Below are positions 1-6,292 of a stretch of 10,419 bases of DNA, in pieces (positions within the stretch are counted from its first letter, which is position 1; each line of letters opens with the position of its first letter). Position numbers and translations under genes: made by a program. The stretch is from 66-474 sp051961995 (GTDB lineage: Bacteria; Pseudomonadota; Gammaproteobacteria; Xanthomonadales; Rhodanobacteraceae), in NCBI GenBank assembly GCA_051961995.1, contig JBQCCR010000034.1:1-10419 (forward strand), given 5' to 3'. The notes beneath the pieces are model-generated. The model ran no database searches and was not told the DNA's origin. It saw only the letters and a list, made by a program, of their open reading frames with translations.

Positions 1-1308
1 GTCCTGGCCCTTAAAATTGAAGCGGCCGATGTAGGCGCGCGACTGGATTTCGATGCCGTTGATGTTGAGGATGTCCAAACCGCCGGAAACTTCCTGGAAA
101 ACGTTGTGCTTGCCCTCGAGTTTTTCGCGGCTCTGGTCCACGTAGGCGACTTTCACCGTCTGGCCCATGATGATCTCGCCCTGGTCGGGCTTTTCCTGGC
201 CGGTGATCATCTTGAACAGCGTGGATTTGCCGGCGCCGTTGGGTCCGATGATGCCGACGATCGCGCCCGGCGGCACCGAAAAACTCAAATCGTCGATCAG
301 CAACCGGTCGCCGAAGGATTTGCTCACGCCCTTCAGCTCGATCACCGTGTTACCGAGACGCTCGCCCGGCGGAATGAAGATCTCGTTGGTCTCGTTGCGC
401 TTCTGATAGTCAATGGACTGCAATTCCTCGATGCGCGCCAAACGCGCCTTGCCCTTGCTGCGTCCACCTTTGGCGTTTTGCCGGGCCCATTCCAGCTCGC
501 GGGCGATCGCCTTCTGGCGCGCCTTTTCGCTGGAGGCTTCCTGTTTCAGGCGCTCGTCCTTCTGCTCCAGCCACGACGAGTAATTGCCCTTCCACGGAAT
601 GCCGCGGCCGCGATCGAGTTCCAGGATCCACTCGGCCGCGTTGTCGAGGAAGTAGCGATCGTGCGTGACCGCGACCACGGTGCCAGGAAAGTTCTGCAGG
701 AAGTGCTCCAGCCATTCCACCGACTCGGCGTCGAGATGGTTGGTGGGTTCGTCCAGCAGCAGCATGTCGGGCTTGCTCAACAGCAACCGGCACAGCGCCA
801 CACGACGTTTCTCGCCGCCGGAAAGGTTCGCGATCTTCGCATCCCACGGCGGCAGACGTAGCGCGTCGGCGGCGACCTCCAGCTGACGCTCGACCGTGTG
901 CGCATCGCCCGCGGCGAGGATGTTTTCCAGCCGCTGCTGCTCGGCGGCGAGCTTGTCGAAGTCCGCGCCTTCTTCCGCATAAGCCGCGTAGACTTCATCG
1001 AGCCGTTTTTGCGCGTCTAGGATTTCGGACAGGCCTTCCTCGACCGATTCGCGCACCGTCTTGTCCGGGTCGAGCTGCGGCTCCTGCGCGAGATAGCCGA
1101 TCTGGATGCCCGGCTGTGGCCGCGACTCGCCGTTGTAGTCGGTATCCACGCCCGCCATGATCCGCAGCACGGTGGACTTGCCCGCGCCGTTCAAGCCGAG
1201 TAGGCCGATCTTGGCGCCGGGGAAGAACGACAGCGAAATGTCCTTGATGATCTCGCGCTTGGGCGGCACGATCTTGGACACACCGATCATGGTGTAGATG
1301 TATTGCAC
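1..1308 (-). CDS. ettA: Energy-dependent translational throttle protein EttA (ABC-F ATPase), 3' end cut by window
   Basis: Cytoplasmic ABC-F protein. In E. coli, EttA binds the ribosomal E site and gates the first elongation step according to the ATP/ADP ratio. 436 codons are visible, and about 120 C-terminal residues should lie outside the window, given a family length near 555. The first ABC domain is complete: Walker A GLNGAGKST with K44, signature LSGGE at 162-166, Walker B LLLDEPTNHLD with D186/E187. The Arg/Lys-rich inter-domain linker contains GGRSKGKARLARIEEL. The second Walker A (IIGPNGAGKST, K361) is present. The last visible residues, RFNFKGQD, precede the second signature motif. 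The start is a GTG at 1308 reading MQYIYTMIGVSKIVPPK, which matches the family N-terminus (AQFVYTM in E. coli). It is preceded by a GAAGGT Shine-Dalgarno-like stretch. The gene is divergent from the DUF817 gene. Family identity is near certain; the ribosomal role is taken from the family. Confidence 0.95.
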   Translation of the reverse strand, partial: MQYIYTMIGVSKIVPPKREIIKDISLSFFPGAKIGLLGLNGAGKSTVLRIMAGVDTDYNGESRPQPGIQIGYLAQEPQLDPDKTVRESVEEGLSEILDAQKRLDEVYAAYAEEGADFDKLAAEQQRLENILAAGDAHTVERQLEVAADALRLPPWDAKIANLSGGEKRRVALCRLLLSKPDMLLLDEPTNHLDAESVEWLEHFLQNFPGTVVAVTHDRYFLDNAAEWILELDRGRGIPWKGNYSSWLEQKDERLKQEASSEKARQKAIARELEWARQNAKGGRSKGKARLARIEELQSIDYQKRNETNEIFIPPGERLGNTVIELKGVSKSFGDRLLIDDLSFSVPPGAIVGIIGPNGAGKSTLFKMITGQEKPDQGEIIMGQTVKVAYVDQSREKLEGKHNVFQEVSGGLDILNINGIEIQSRAYIGRFNFKGQD

Positions 1309-1326
1309 GGGCTTACCTTCTCGTTT

Positions 1327-1356
1327 CGTCATCCCGGCGAAAGCCGGGACCCAGTG
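1327..1356. repeat. REP-like palindrome between ettA and the DUF817 gene
   Basis: A perfect 7-bp inverted repeat, TCCCGGC (1332-1338) and GCCGGGA (1343-1349), closes a GAAA tetraloop. It sits inside the phrase GTCATCCCGGCGAAAGCCGG. This phrase is a dispersed repeat type common in proteobacterial genomes, often mis-translated as HPGESRDP. It lies about 24-41 nt upstream of the ettA GTG, so it is probably transcribed in the ettA leader. The remaining bases of the 195-nt gap (1357-1503) show no other clear element except a G-rich stretch before the DUF817 start. Confidence 0.6.
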
Positions 1357-1387
1357 ACTGTGCATCGCTGGAGCAATGGAACCCTGC

Positions 1388-1416
1388 ATTATCGCGGCAC
1401 ACGGGCCGCCTTGCCA
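1388..1416 (-). promoter_or_regulatory. Candidate sigma-70 promoter for ettA
   Basis: On the minus strand, GATAAT (plus 1393-1388) matches five of six bases of a -10 box. It is preceded at 17 nt by TGGCAA (plus 1416-1411), a weak -35 with three of six matches. A transcript starting near 1381 would have a leader of about 70 nt that includes the hairpin at 1332-1349. This is pattern matching only; in GC-rich DNA such hits are unreliable. Confidence 0.3.
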
Positions 1417-1503
1417 GCAGGTCGTCCCGAAAACGCCCGATCCGCGCGAGATCGCCGCCCCAAAAACCGGCAAAACTGGGGGCAGGTGAGGGGGCGCCAT
1501 GGA

Positions 1504-2382
1504 ATGAACACCGTTTCGACCGCCGTCCGGGCTCCGCGGCGAAGCTGGCGACGTTGGGACCACCGGGTCGGCACGTGGGCCGCGAAACGGGGGCGGCTGG
1601 CGGTGTTCGCGCACGAGTTGCTGTGGTTCGGGATCAAGCAGGCGTGGGCGTGCCTGTTCGGTGCGCTGATGCTGGGGCTGCTGATCTCGAGTTGGATGTT
1701 CTGGCCCGCGGACGCGCCGCTGGCGCGGTACGACGTCGTCACGCTGGGGGCGATTGCGATCCAGATCGCGCTGCTTGCCCTGCGGTTGGAAACGCGACGC
1801 GAGGCTGCGGTCATCGTGCTGTTCCACATCACCGGCACCGGCATGGAGATCTTCAAGACGGCGACGGGTTCCTGGGTGTATCCCGGGCCTTCGCTGCTGC
1901 ACATCGCGGGCGTGCCGCTGTTCACCGGCTTCATGTACGCGTCGGTCGGCAGCTACATCGCGCGTGCGTGGCGGCTGTTCGATTTCCGCTTCACCCGCCA
2001 TCCGCCGTGGTGGCTGACCGCGCTGCTCGCGCTCGCGATCTACCTCAACTTCTTCTCGGACCATTTCGGCCACGACTACCGCATCGCGATCTTCGTCGCC
2101 GTGGCCTGCGTGTTCGGCCCGACGTGGGTGCATTACCGGGTGCGCTTCCGCCATCGCCGCATGCCGCTGCTGCTCGGTTTCGCGCTGGTGGCGCTGTTCA
2201 TCTGGTTCGCCGAGAACCTCGGTACCTTCACCAAGGCGTGGCATTACCCGGCGCAGCGGCACGCCTGGCATCTGGTGCCGCCAGGCAAGATCGGCTCCTG
2301 GCTGCTGCTGATGATCATCAGTTATGTGATGGTGTCGGCGCTGTACCGGCGCGGCTTGCGGGACCGGCCCAAGTTGGGCTGA
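1504..2382 (+). CDS. DUF817 family integral membrane protein
   Basis: A 292-residue polytopic inner-membrane protein of unknown function that I recognise as DUF817. Conserved-looking blocks are FGIKQAWACLFGALML (43-58), HITGTGMEIFKTATGSWVYPG (108-128, charged/aromatic) and GVPLFTGFMYASVGSYIARAW (136-156), then WHYPAQRHAW (247-255). Hydrophobic stretches near 48-67, 75-94, 130-152, 168-186, 192-209, 218-236 and 262-280 give about seven or eight membrane spans. The N-terminus is Arg-rich (residues 9-33), suggesting a cytoplasmic start. The frame stays open upstream to 1303, but that extension only translates the REP-like repeat. ATG 1504 follows a GGTGAGGGGG purine run about 11 nt upstream and is preferred. 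glyA begins 51 nt downstream, and no functional link to it is evident. Family identity is from memory of its motifs, and the function is unknown. Confidence 0.85.
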   Translation: MNTVSTAVRAPRRSWRRWDHRVGTWAAKRGRLAVFAHELLWFGIKQAWACLFGALMLGLLISSWMFWPADAPLARYDVVTLGAIAIQIALLALRLETRREAAVIVLFHITGTGMEIFKTATGSWVYPGPSLLHIAGVPLFTGFMYASVGSYIARAWRLFDFRFTRHPPWWLTALLALAIYLNFFSDHFGHDYRIAIFVAVACVFGPTWVHYRVRFRHRRMPLLLGFALVALFIWFAENLGTFTKAWHYPAQRHAWHLVPPGKIGSWLLLMIISYVMVSALYRRGLRDRPKLG

Positions 2383-2403
2383 CAGCCCTCGCTCCGCTAC
2401 CAT
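2374..2403 (+). promoter_or_regulatory. Candidate promoter for glyA
   Basis: TTGGGC (2374-2379) and TACCAT (2398-2403) are separated by 18 nt and would place a start site near 2410, some 24 nt upstream of the glyA ATG. The match to sigma-70 consensus is modest. The 51-nt DUF817–glyA gap is too short to hold a glycine riboswitch, and none is seen. Confidence 0.25.
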
Positions 2404-2433
2404 TCCGTCCTTGCCCATTGCGCGAGAACTGCG

Positions 2434-3711
2434 ATGTACTCCCACGAGATGCGTATCGCCGGCTACGACGACGAATTGGCCGAGGCGATCCGCCGTGAGC
2501 GCCAGCGGCAGGAGGATCACGTTGAGCTGATCGCCTCCGAGAACTACGCCAGTCCGCGCGTGCTGGAAGCGCAAGGTTCGGTGCTGACCAACAAGTACGC
2601 GGAAGGGTATCCCGGCAAGCGCTACTACGGTGGCTGCGAGCACGTGGACGTCGCCGAGAAGCTTGCGATCGAGCGGCTGAAGAAACTGTTCGACTGCGAC
2701 TACGCCAACGTGCAGCCGCACTCGGGTTCGCAGGCCAACCAGGCGGTGTACTTCGCGCTGCTGCAACCCGGCGACACCATCCTCGGCATGTCGCTCGCGC
2801 ACGGCGGCCACCTCACCCACGGCGCCAAGGTCAACCTCTCAGGGAAAATCCTCAACGCGGTGCAGTACGGCGTGAACGACCAGGGCCTGGTGGACTACGA
2901 CGAGATCGAACGCCTCGCGCTGGAACACAAACCGAAGATGGTGGTGGCCGGCTTCAGCGCGTACAGCCAGGTGATGGACTGGGCGCGTTTCCGCGCGATC
3001 GCCGACAAGGTTGGCGCGTCCCTGTTCGTGGACATGGCGCACGTCGCGGGCCTGGTCGCCGCGGGCGTGTATCCGAGCCCGCTGCCGCACGCGCACGTGG
3101 TCACCTCCACCACGCACAAGACGCTGCGCGGGCCGCGCGGCGGCCTGATCGTCGCCAAGTCTTCGGCATTGGGCGACAAGGCCGAAGAGATCGAGAAGAA
3201 ATTGCAGTCCATCGTGTTCCCCGGCATCCAGGGCGGTCCGCTGATGCACGTGATCGCGGCCAAGGCGGTCGCCTTCAAGGAAGCGCTGGAACCTTCATTC
3301 AAGGATTACCAAAGCCAGGTCGTGAAGAACGCGAAGGCCATGGCGAAGGCGCTGATGGATCGCGGCTACAAGATCGTGTCCGGCGGCACCGAGAACCACC
3401 TGTTCCTGGTGGACCTGATCGGCAAACCGCTCACCGGCAAGGATGCGGAAGCCGCGCTCGGTCGTGCGCATATCACCGTCAACAAGAACGCGGTGCCGAA
3501 CGATCCTCAGAAGCCGTTCGTCACGTCCGGCCTGCGCATCGGCACGCCCGCCGTCACCACGCGCGGTTACAAGGAAAGCGACTGCGCGGAACTGGCCGAC
3601 TGGATCTGCGACGTGCTGGATGCGCCGAGTGACGACAAAGTGATCGAGCGCGTGCGCGGGCTGGTGAACGCGCAGTGCGCGAGGTTTCCGGTGTATGGGG
3701 GCGGGCCTTGA
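2434..3711 (+). CDS. glyA: Serine hydroxymethyltransferase
   Basis: A 425-residue PLP-dependent cytoplasmic enzyme interconverting serine plus tetrahydrofolate with glycine plus 5,10-methylene-tetrahydrofolate. It is the main source of one-carbon units for purines, thymidylate and methionine. Visible family motifs are ELIASENYASPRVLEAQGS near the N-terminus, TNKYAEGYPGKRYYGGCE, QPHSGSQAN, DMAHVAGLVAAGVYP, and the PLP-lysine segment VTSTTHKTLRGPRGG with K229, the same number as in E. coli. C-terminal VPNDPQKPFVTSGLRIGTPA is also intact. The start at 2434 (MYSHEMRIAGYDDEL) matches the E. coli N-terminus (MLKREMNIADYDAEL); ATG 2449 is a possible alternative. The Shine-Dalgarno is weak. The last codons (YGGGP-stop) lie inside a palindromic repeat that supplies the TGA. 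nrdR follows after 50 nt, a common gammaproteobacterial arrangement. Confidence 0.98.
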   Translation: MYSHEMRIAGYDDELAEAIRRERQRQEDHVELIASENYASPRVLEAQGSVLTNKYAEGYPGKRYYGGCEHVDVAEKLAIERLKKLFDCDYANVQPHSGSQANQAVYFALLQPGDTILGMSLAHGGHLTHGAKVNLSGKILNAVQYGVNDQGLVDYDEIERLALEHKPKMVVAGFSAYSQVMDWARFRAIADKVGASLFVDMAHVAGLVAAGVYPSPLPHAHVVTSTTHKTLRGPRGGLIVAKSSALGDKAEEIEKKLQSIVFPGIQGGPLMHVIAAKAVAFKEALEPSFKDYQSQVVKNAKAMAKALMDRGYKIVSGGTENHLFLVDLIGKPLTGKDAEAALGRAHITVNKNAVPNDPQKPFVTSGLRIGTPAVTTRGYKESDCAELADWICDVLDAPSDDKVIERVRGLVNAQCARFPVYGGGP

Positions 3712-3758
3712 CCCGCCGCTCTCGACTTTGACCATGATGGAGCGTCAAAACCCGTCCT
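3699..3758. repeat. Degenerate palindromic element spanning the glyA stop and the nrdR leader
   Basis: The left arm, GGGCGGGCCTTGACCCGCC (3699-3717), contains the glyA TGA. It differs by only two bases from the left arm of the element at the end of pgpA (10091-10109). A decayed right arm (3740-3758, containing GTCAA and CCCGTCCT) resembles the right arm at 10138-10156, but pairs only partly. The left arm also has internal symmetry (GCGGG/CCCGC). It may act as a processing or attenuation signal between glyA and nrdR. There is no T-run, so a classical intrinsic terminator is unlikely. Confidence 0.55.
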
Positions 3759-3761
3759 GCC

Positions 3762-4295
3762 ATGCACTGCCCCTTCTGCCAGCACACCGACACCCGCGTG
3801 ATTGATTCGCGCGTGTCCGACGACGGCGCCACCATCCGGCGGCGGCGCGAGTGTTCGGCATGCGGAGAGCGCTTCTCCACCCAGGAAACGGTGGAGCTGA
3901 AGCTGCCGGCGATCATCAAGGATGACGGCCGCCGCGAAGCGTTCGATGCCCGCAAGCTGCGCACCGGTTTCGACCGCGCGCTGCACAAGCGCCCCGTGTC
4001 CGAGGAGCAGATCGAGGCAGCGGTGCGCGCGGTGGTGCACCAGTTGCGCATGACCACCGAGCGCGAGCTGCCGTCGCGCAAGGTCGGCGAATTCGTGATG
4101 ACCGAACTGCGCAAGCTCGACCACATCGGCTACGTGCGCTACGCGTCGGTGTATCGCTCGTTCCAGGACGTCGCCGATTTCCGCGAGGAGCTCGATCGCC
4201 TGGAACGCGACCTTCCCGGCGAAGGCCAGTTGCCATTGCTCGGCGGCGCCGAAATCGTGAGCTTCGACAAGCATGCCGAAAAGAAAAAGCGTTGA
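3762..4295 (+). CDS. nrdR: Transcriptional repressor NrdR
   Basis: A 177-residue zinc-ribbon/ATP-cone repressor that senses ATP/dATP and represses ribonucleotide reductase (nrd) operons by binding NrdR boxes. The N-terminal ribbon has C3/C6 (MHCPFC) and C31/C34 (ECSACGERF), with an Arg-rich stretch (RRRR, 26-29) between them. The ATP-cone starts near residue 49 (PAIIKDDGRREAFDARKL) and runs to the RYASVYRSFQDVADF segment near 127-141. The C-terminal tail after residue 150 is basic and Lys-rich (EKKKR) and longer than in E. coli NrdR (149 aa). The start MHCPFC is invariant in the family, although no good Shine-Dalgarno lies at standard spacing (a GGAG is about 20 nt upstream). The TGA overlaps the proposed ribD ATG as TGATG, suggesting translational coupling. 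No NrdR box is seen in the window. Confidence 0.97.
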   Translation: MHCPFCQHTDTRVIDSRVSDDGATIRRRRECSACGERFSTQETVELKLPAIIKDDGRREAFDARKLRTGFDRALHKRPVSEEQIEAAVRAVVHQLRMTTERELPSRKVGEFVMTELRKLDHIGYVRYASVYRSFQDVADFREELDRLERDLPGEGQLPLLGGAEIVSFDKHAEKKKR

Positions 4296-5395
4296 TGGCC
4301 GAGTTTTCGGCAATGGATCATGCGTTGATGGCCCGCGCGCTGCGCCTCGCCGAGCGTGGTCTGTTCACCACGCAACCGAATCCGCGCGTCGGCTGCGTGA
4401 TCGTGCACGGCGACGAAATCATCGGCGAGGGCTGGCACGAACGCGCCGGCGAACCGCACGCGGAGGTGTTCGCCTTGCGTGCGGCAGGAGGACGCGCGCG
4501 CGGCGCGACGGCTTACGTCACCCTGGAACCGTGCGCGCATTACGGCCGCACGCCGCCGTGCGCGGATGCTTTGGTCGAAGCCGGCGTCGCGCGCGTGGTC
4601 GCGGCTAGCGAGGACTCGAATCCACATACGAACGGCAGCGGATTGCAGCGCCTGCGCGAAGCCGGCGTCGAGGTGCAGAGCGGCTTGATGCGCGACGCCG
4701 CGCGCGAGCTCAATCGAGGGTTCTTCTCGCGCATGGAGCGCGGCCGGCCTTGGGTGCGCGTGAAACTGGCGATGAGCCTGGACGGCCGTACCGCGCTGGG
4801 CAGCGGCGCATCCAAATGGATCACCGGCGAAGCCGCGCGGGCCGACGTGCAACGCTGGCGCGCAAGAAGCTCGGCGATCCTGACCGGTGCGGGCACGGCG
4901 CGCGCGGATGATCCGCGCTTGACGGTGCGGTTGCCCGAGGCCGAAGCGTTTCAACCACCATTGCGCATCGTTCTGGACGCGAAGCTCGATTCCCTGCCCG
5001 CGGGCGCCAACCTGCTCGACGGTGGCGCGGCGACGCTGGTGCTGCATGCGCCGGATGCGGCGTCGCGCGATCAGCGCTACGCGCGTGCGGAACTCGCGGC
5101 GGTGCCGGTGGATGCGCAGGGCCGGTTCGATCTCGTGGCATTGATGCGTTTGCTGGCCCAACGCGAGGTCAACGAGTTGCAGGTCGAGGCCGGCCCGTCG
5201 TTGTGCGGGGCATTGTTTGATGCGGGGCTGGCAGACGAACTGCTGCTTTATGTCGCGCCGGTGCTGCTGGGCGACCTTGCGCGGCCACTCCTGCACCTGC
5301 CTGCTCTCCATGACATGGCCGCACGCAAGGCGCTGCGGGTCCTGGATCAACGCATGCTGGGTACCGACGTTCGCCTGCTGCTGCGCCCGGCCTGA
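4295..5395 (+). CDS. ribD: Bifunctional diaminohydroxyphosphoribosylaminopyrimidine deaminase / 5-amino-6-(5-phosphoribosylamino)uracil reductase
   Basis: A 366-residue two-domain cytoplasmic enzyme for the second and third steps of riboflavin synthesis. It deaminates the GTP cyclohydrolase II product and then reduces the ribose with NADPH. The N-terminal cytidine-deaminase-like domain (about 8-145) has the zinc site H55-A-E57 (EPHAE) and PC80-AHYGRTPPC89. The C-terminal RibG reductase domain starts near RPWVRVKLAMSLDGRTA and includes SKWITG and GAGTARADDPRLTVR, then EAGPSLCGALFDAGLADEL. The ATG at 4295 overlaps the nrdR stop (TGATG); ATG 4313 (MDHALMARAL) also fits the family N-terminus. Length matches E. 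coli RibD (367). The gene lies upstream of the FMN riboswitch and is therefore probably expressed with glyA/nrdR rather than under direct FMN control. Confidence 0.96.
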   Translation: MAEFSAMDHALMARALRLAERGLFTTQPNPRVGCVIVHGDEIIGEGWHERAGEPHAEVFALRAAGGRARGATAYVTLEPCAHYGRTPPCADALVEAGVARVVAASEDSNPHTNGSGLQRLREAGVEVQSGLMRDAARELNRGFFSRMERGRPWVRVKLAMSLDGRTALGSGASKWITGEAARADVQRWRARSSAILTGAGTARADDPRLTVRLPEAEAFQPPLRIVLDAKLDSLPAGANLLDGGAATLVLHAPDAASRDQRYARAELAAVPVDAQGRFDLVALMRLLAQREVNELQVEAGPSLCGALFDAGLADELLLYVAPVLLGDLARPLLHLPALHDMAARKALRVLDQRMLGTDVRLLLRPA

Positions 5396-5404
5396 GTCGC
5401 GGGG

Positions 5405-5413
5405 TGGTAAACT
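5405..5413 (+). promoter_or_regulatory. Candidate extended -10 promoter upstream of the FMN riboswitch
   Basis: TGGTAAACT (5405-5413) resembles an extended -10 (TGn then TAnAnT). It sits about 27 nt before the aptamer, immediately after ribD ends. No recognisable -35 lies at the correct distance. A small GCCGG/CCGGC hairpin (5420-5433) follows. It would give the riboswitch its own transcript, separate from ribD, but the evidence is positional and weak. Confidence 0.3.
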
Positions 5414-5439
5414 TTGCGCGCCGGATTTCCGGCACACGA

Positions 5440-5608
5440 CGTCTTCAGGGCGGGGCGAAATTCCCCACCGGCGGTAGGTTGGGTGCCCCCAACGAGCCCG
5501 CGAGCGCTCGCGGCCACCCCGCGAGGTCAGCAGATCCGGTCCAATGCCGGAGCCGACGGTAAGGCCGATCCACGCTGGAACGGCTGACAGTCCGGATGAA
5601 AGAAGACG
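5440..5608 (+). ncRNA. FMN riboswitch (RFN element) aptamer
   Basis: The conserved RFN core is directly readable. The 5' block is TCTTCAGGGCGGGGCGAAAT followed by TCCCCACCGGCGGTA (from 5442 to 5476). The 3' blocks are GCCGACGGTAAGGCC (5552-5566) and CAGTCCGGATGAAAGAAGAC (5588-5607). P1 is formed by CGTCTTC (5440-5446) with GAAGACG (5602-5608). A GC-rich variable arm lies between (5477-5535, including CGCGAGCGCTCGCG). It binds FMN and represses downstream riboflavin genes when FMN is plentiful. It lies between ribD and ribE, controlling ribE, ribB and possibly the genes beyond. The aptamer call is very secure; the exact on/off mechanism is inferred from the downstream hairpins. Confidence 0.97.
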
Positions 5609-5613
5609 GCTGG

Positions 5614-5660
5614 CGTACGGCCGCGTGCCGTGCGTTTGCCTCATGCCTTGAGGCGTTTTT
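5614..5660 (+). terminator. Expression platform of the FMN riboswitch with an intrinsic terminator-like hairpin
   Basis: GCCTCA (5638-5643) and TGAGGC (5649-5654) form a 6-bp stem with loop TGCCT, followed by GTTTTT (5655-5660), the layout of a rho-independent terminator. A second hairpin precedes it: CGTACGGC (5614-5621) with GCCGTGCG (5627-5634), eight pairs including one G·U. An alternative 8-pair stem, GCCGCGTG (5620-5627) with CGCGCGGC (5661-5668, one U·G), would exclude the upstream hairpin and end just before the ribE Shine-Dalgarno (GGAG 5672-5675). The switch could therefore act on transcription, translation or both. The roles are inferred from base pairing by eye. Confidence 0.65.
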
Positions 5661-5685
5661 CGCGCGGCAAGCGGAGAACGTTTCA

Positions 5686-6282
5686 ATGTTTACCGGCATC
5701 ATCCAGAGCACCGGCACGATTGCGCGCAGCGAAGCGCGCGGCGGCGATGTGCGCCTCACCATCGCCGCGCCGGCGCTGGATCTCTCGGACATGGCGATCG
5801 GTGACAGCATTTCCGTTTCGGGCGTGTGCCTGACCGCGGTGGCGCTGGACGAACACGCGTTCGCGGCGGATGTTTCCAATGAAACGCTCGCGCTCACCAC
5901 GCTGGGTGATTTGCAGGGGGGCGATGCGGTGAATCTCGAGAAGGCGTTGCGGCTTTCGGATCGCCTCGGCGGCCATCTGGTGTCCGGCCACGTGGATGGC
6001 GTGGGTCGCATCGTTTCGATCGAATCTGACGCGCGTTCGCAGCGCTGGACGATCGAGGCGCCTGCGGAACTGGCGCGCTACATCGCCGCCAAGGGTTCGA
6101 TCTGCATGGACGGCGTCAGCCTCACGGTCAATACCGTCGAGGGCGCGCGCTTTTCCGTCAACCTGATTCCGCATACGGTGGAGGCGACGACCTTCGCTCA
6201 GCGCAAGCCCGGCGACCGGGTCAACCTGGAAGCCGATATGATGACGCGTTATCTCGAACGGCTGCGTCAGTTCGACGCCTGA
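5686..6282 (+). CDS. ribE: Riboflavin synthase, alpha chain
   Basis: A 198-residue enzyme (called ribC in E. coli) that dismutates two 6,7-dimethyl-8-ribityllumazine molecules to riboflavin and a pyrimidinedione. It has two tandem lumazine-binding barrels. The first begins with the diagnostic MFTGIIQ and carries SGVCLTA with C48. The second carries SGHVDGVG (100-107) and MDGVSLTVN (141-149). The length is typical (E. coli 213), with a slightly shorter C-terminal helix. ATG 5686 has GGAG 10 nt upstream. An in-frame ATG at 5596 is rejected because it lies within the riboswitch and would translate the terminator. It is the first gene behind the FMN riboswitch, and its TGA is followed after one base by the first possible ribB ATG. 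Confidence 0.97.
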   Translation: MFTGIIQSTGTIARSEARGGDVRLTIAAPALDLSDMAIGDSISVSGVCLTAVALDEHAFAADVSNETLALTTLGDLQGGDAVNLEKALRLSDRLGGHLVSGHVDGVGRIVSIESDARSQRWTIEAPAELARYIAAKGSICMDGVSLTVNTVEGARFSVNLIPHTVEATTFAQRKPGDRVNLEADMMTRYLERLRQFDA

Positions 6283-6292
6283 GATGCATCCC

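Noticed and set aside
1303..1503. N-terminal extension of the DUF817 protein
   Set aside because: It overlaps the ettA start and translates the REP-like repeat (HPGESRDP); ATG 1504 has a purine-rich ribosome site.
2383..2433. Possible glycine riboswitch before glyA
   Set aside because: The gap is only 51 nt and contains no aptamer motifs.
5596..5685. Upstream ATG for riboflavin synthase
   Set aside because: It lies in the 3' block of the riboswitch aptamer and would translate through the terminator; MFTGIIQ at 5686 is the family N-terminus.
4139..5686. Long minus-strand open frame (515 codons) opposite nrdR/ribD and the riboswitch
   Set aside because: It is antisense to confident genes with intact family motifs; its Arg/Ala/His-rich composition is typical of GC-rich shadow frames, and it crosses the riboswitch.
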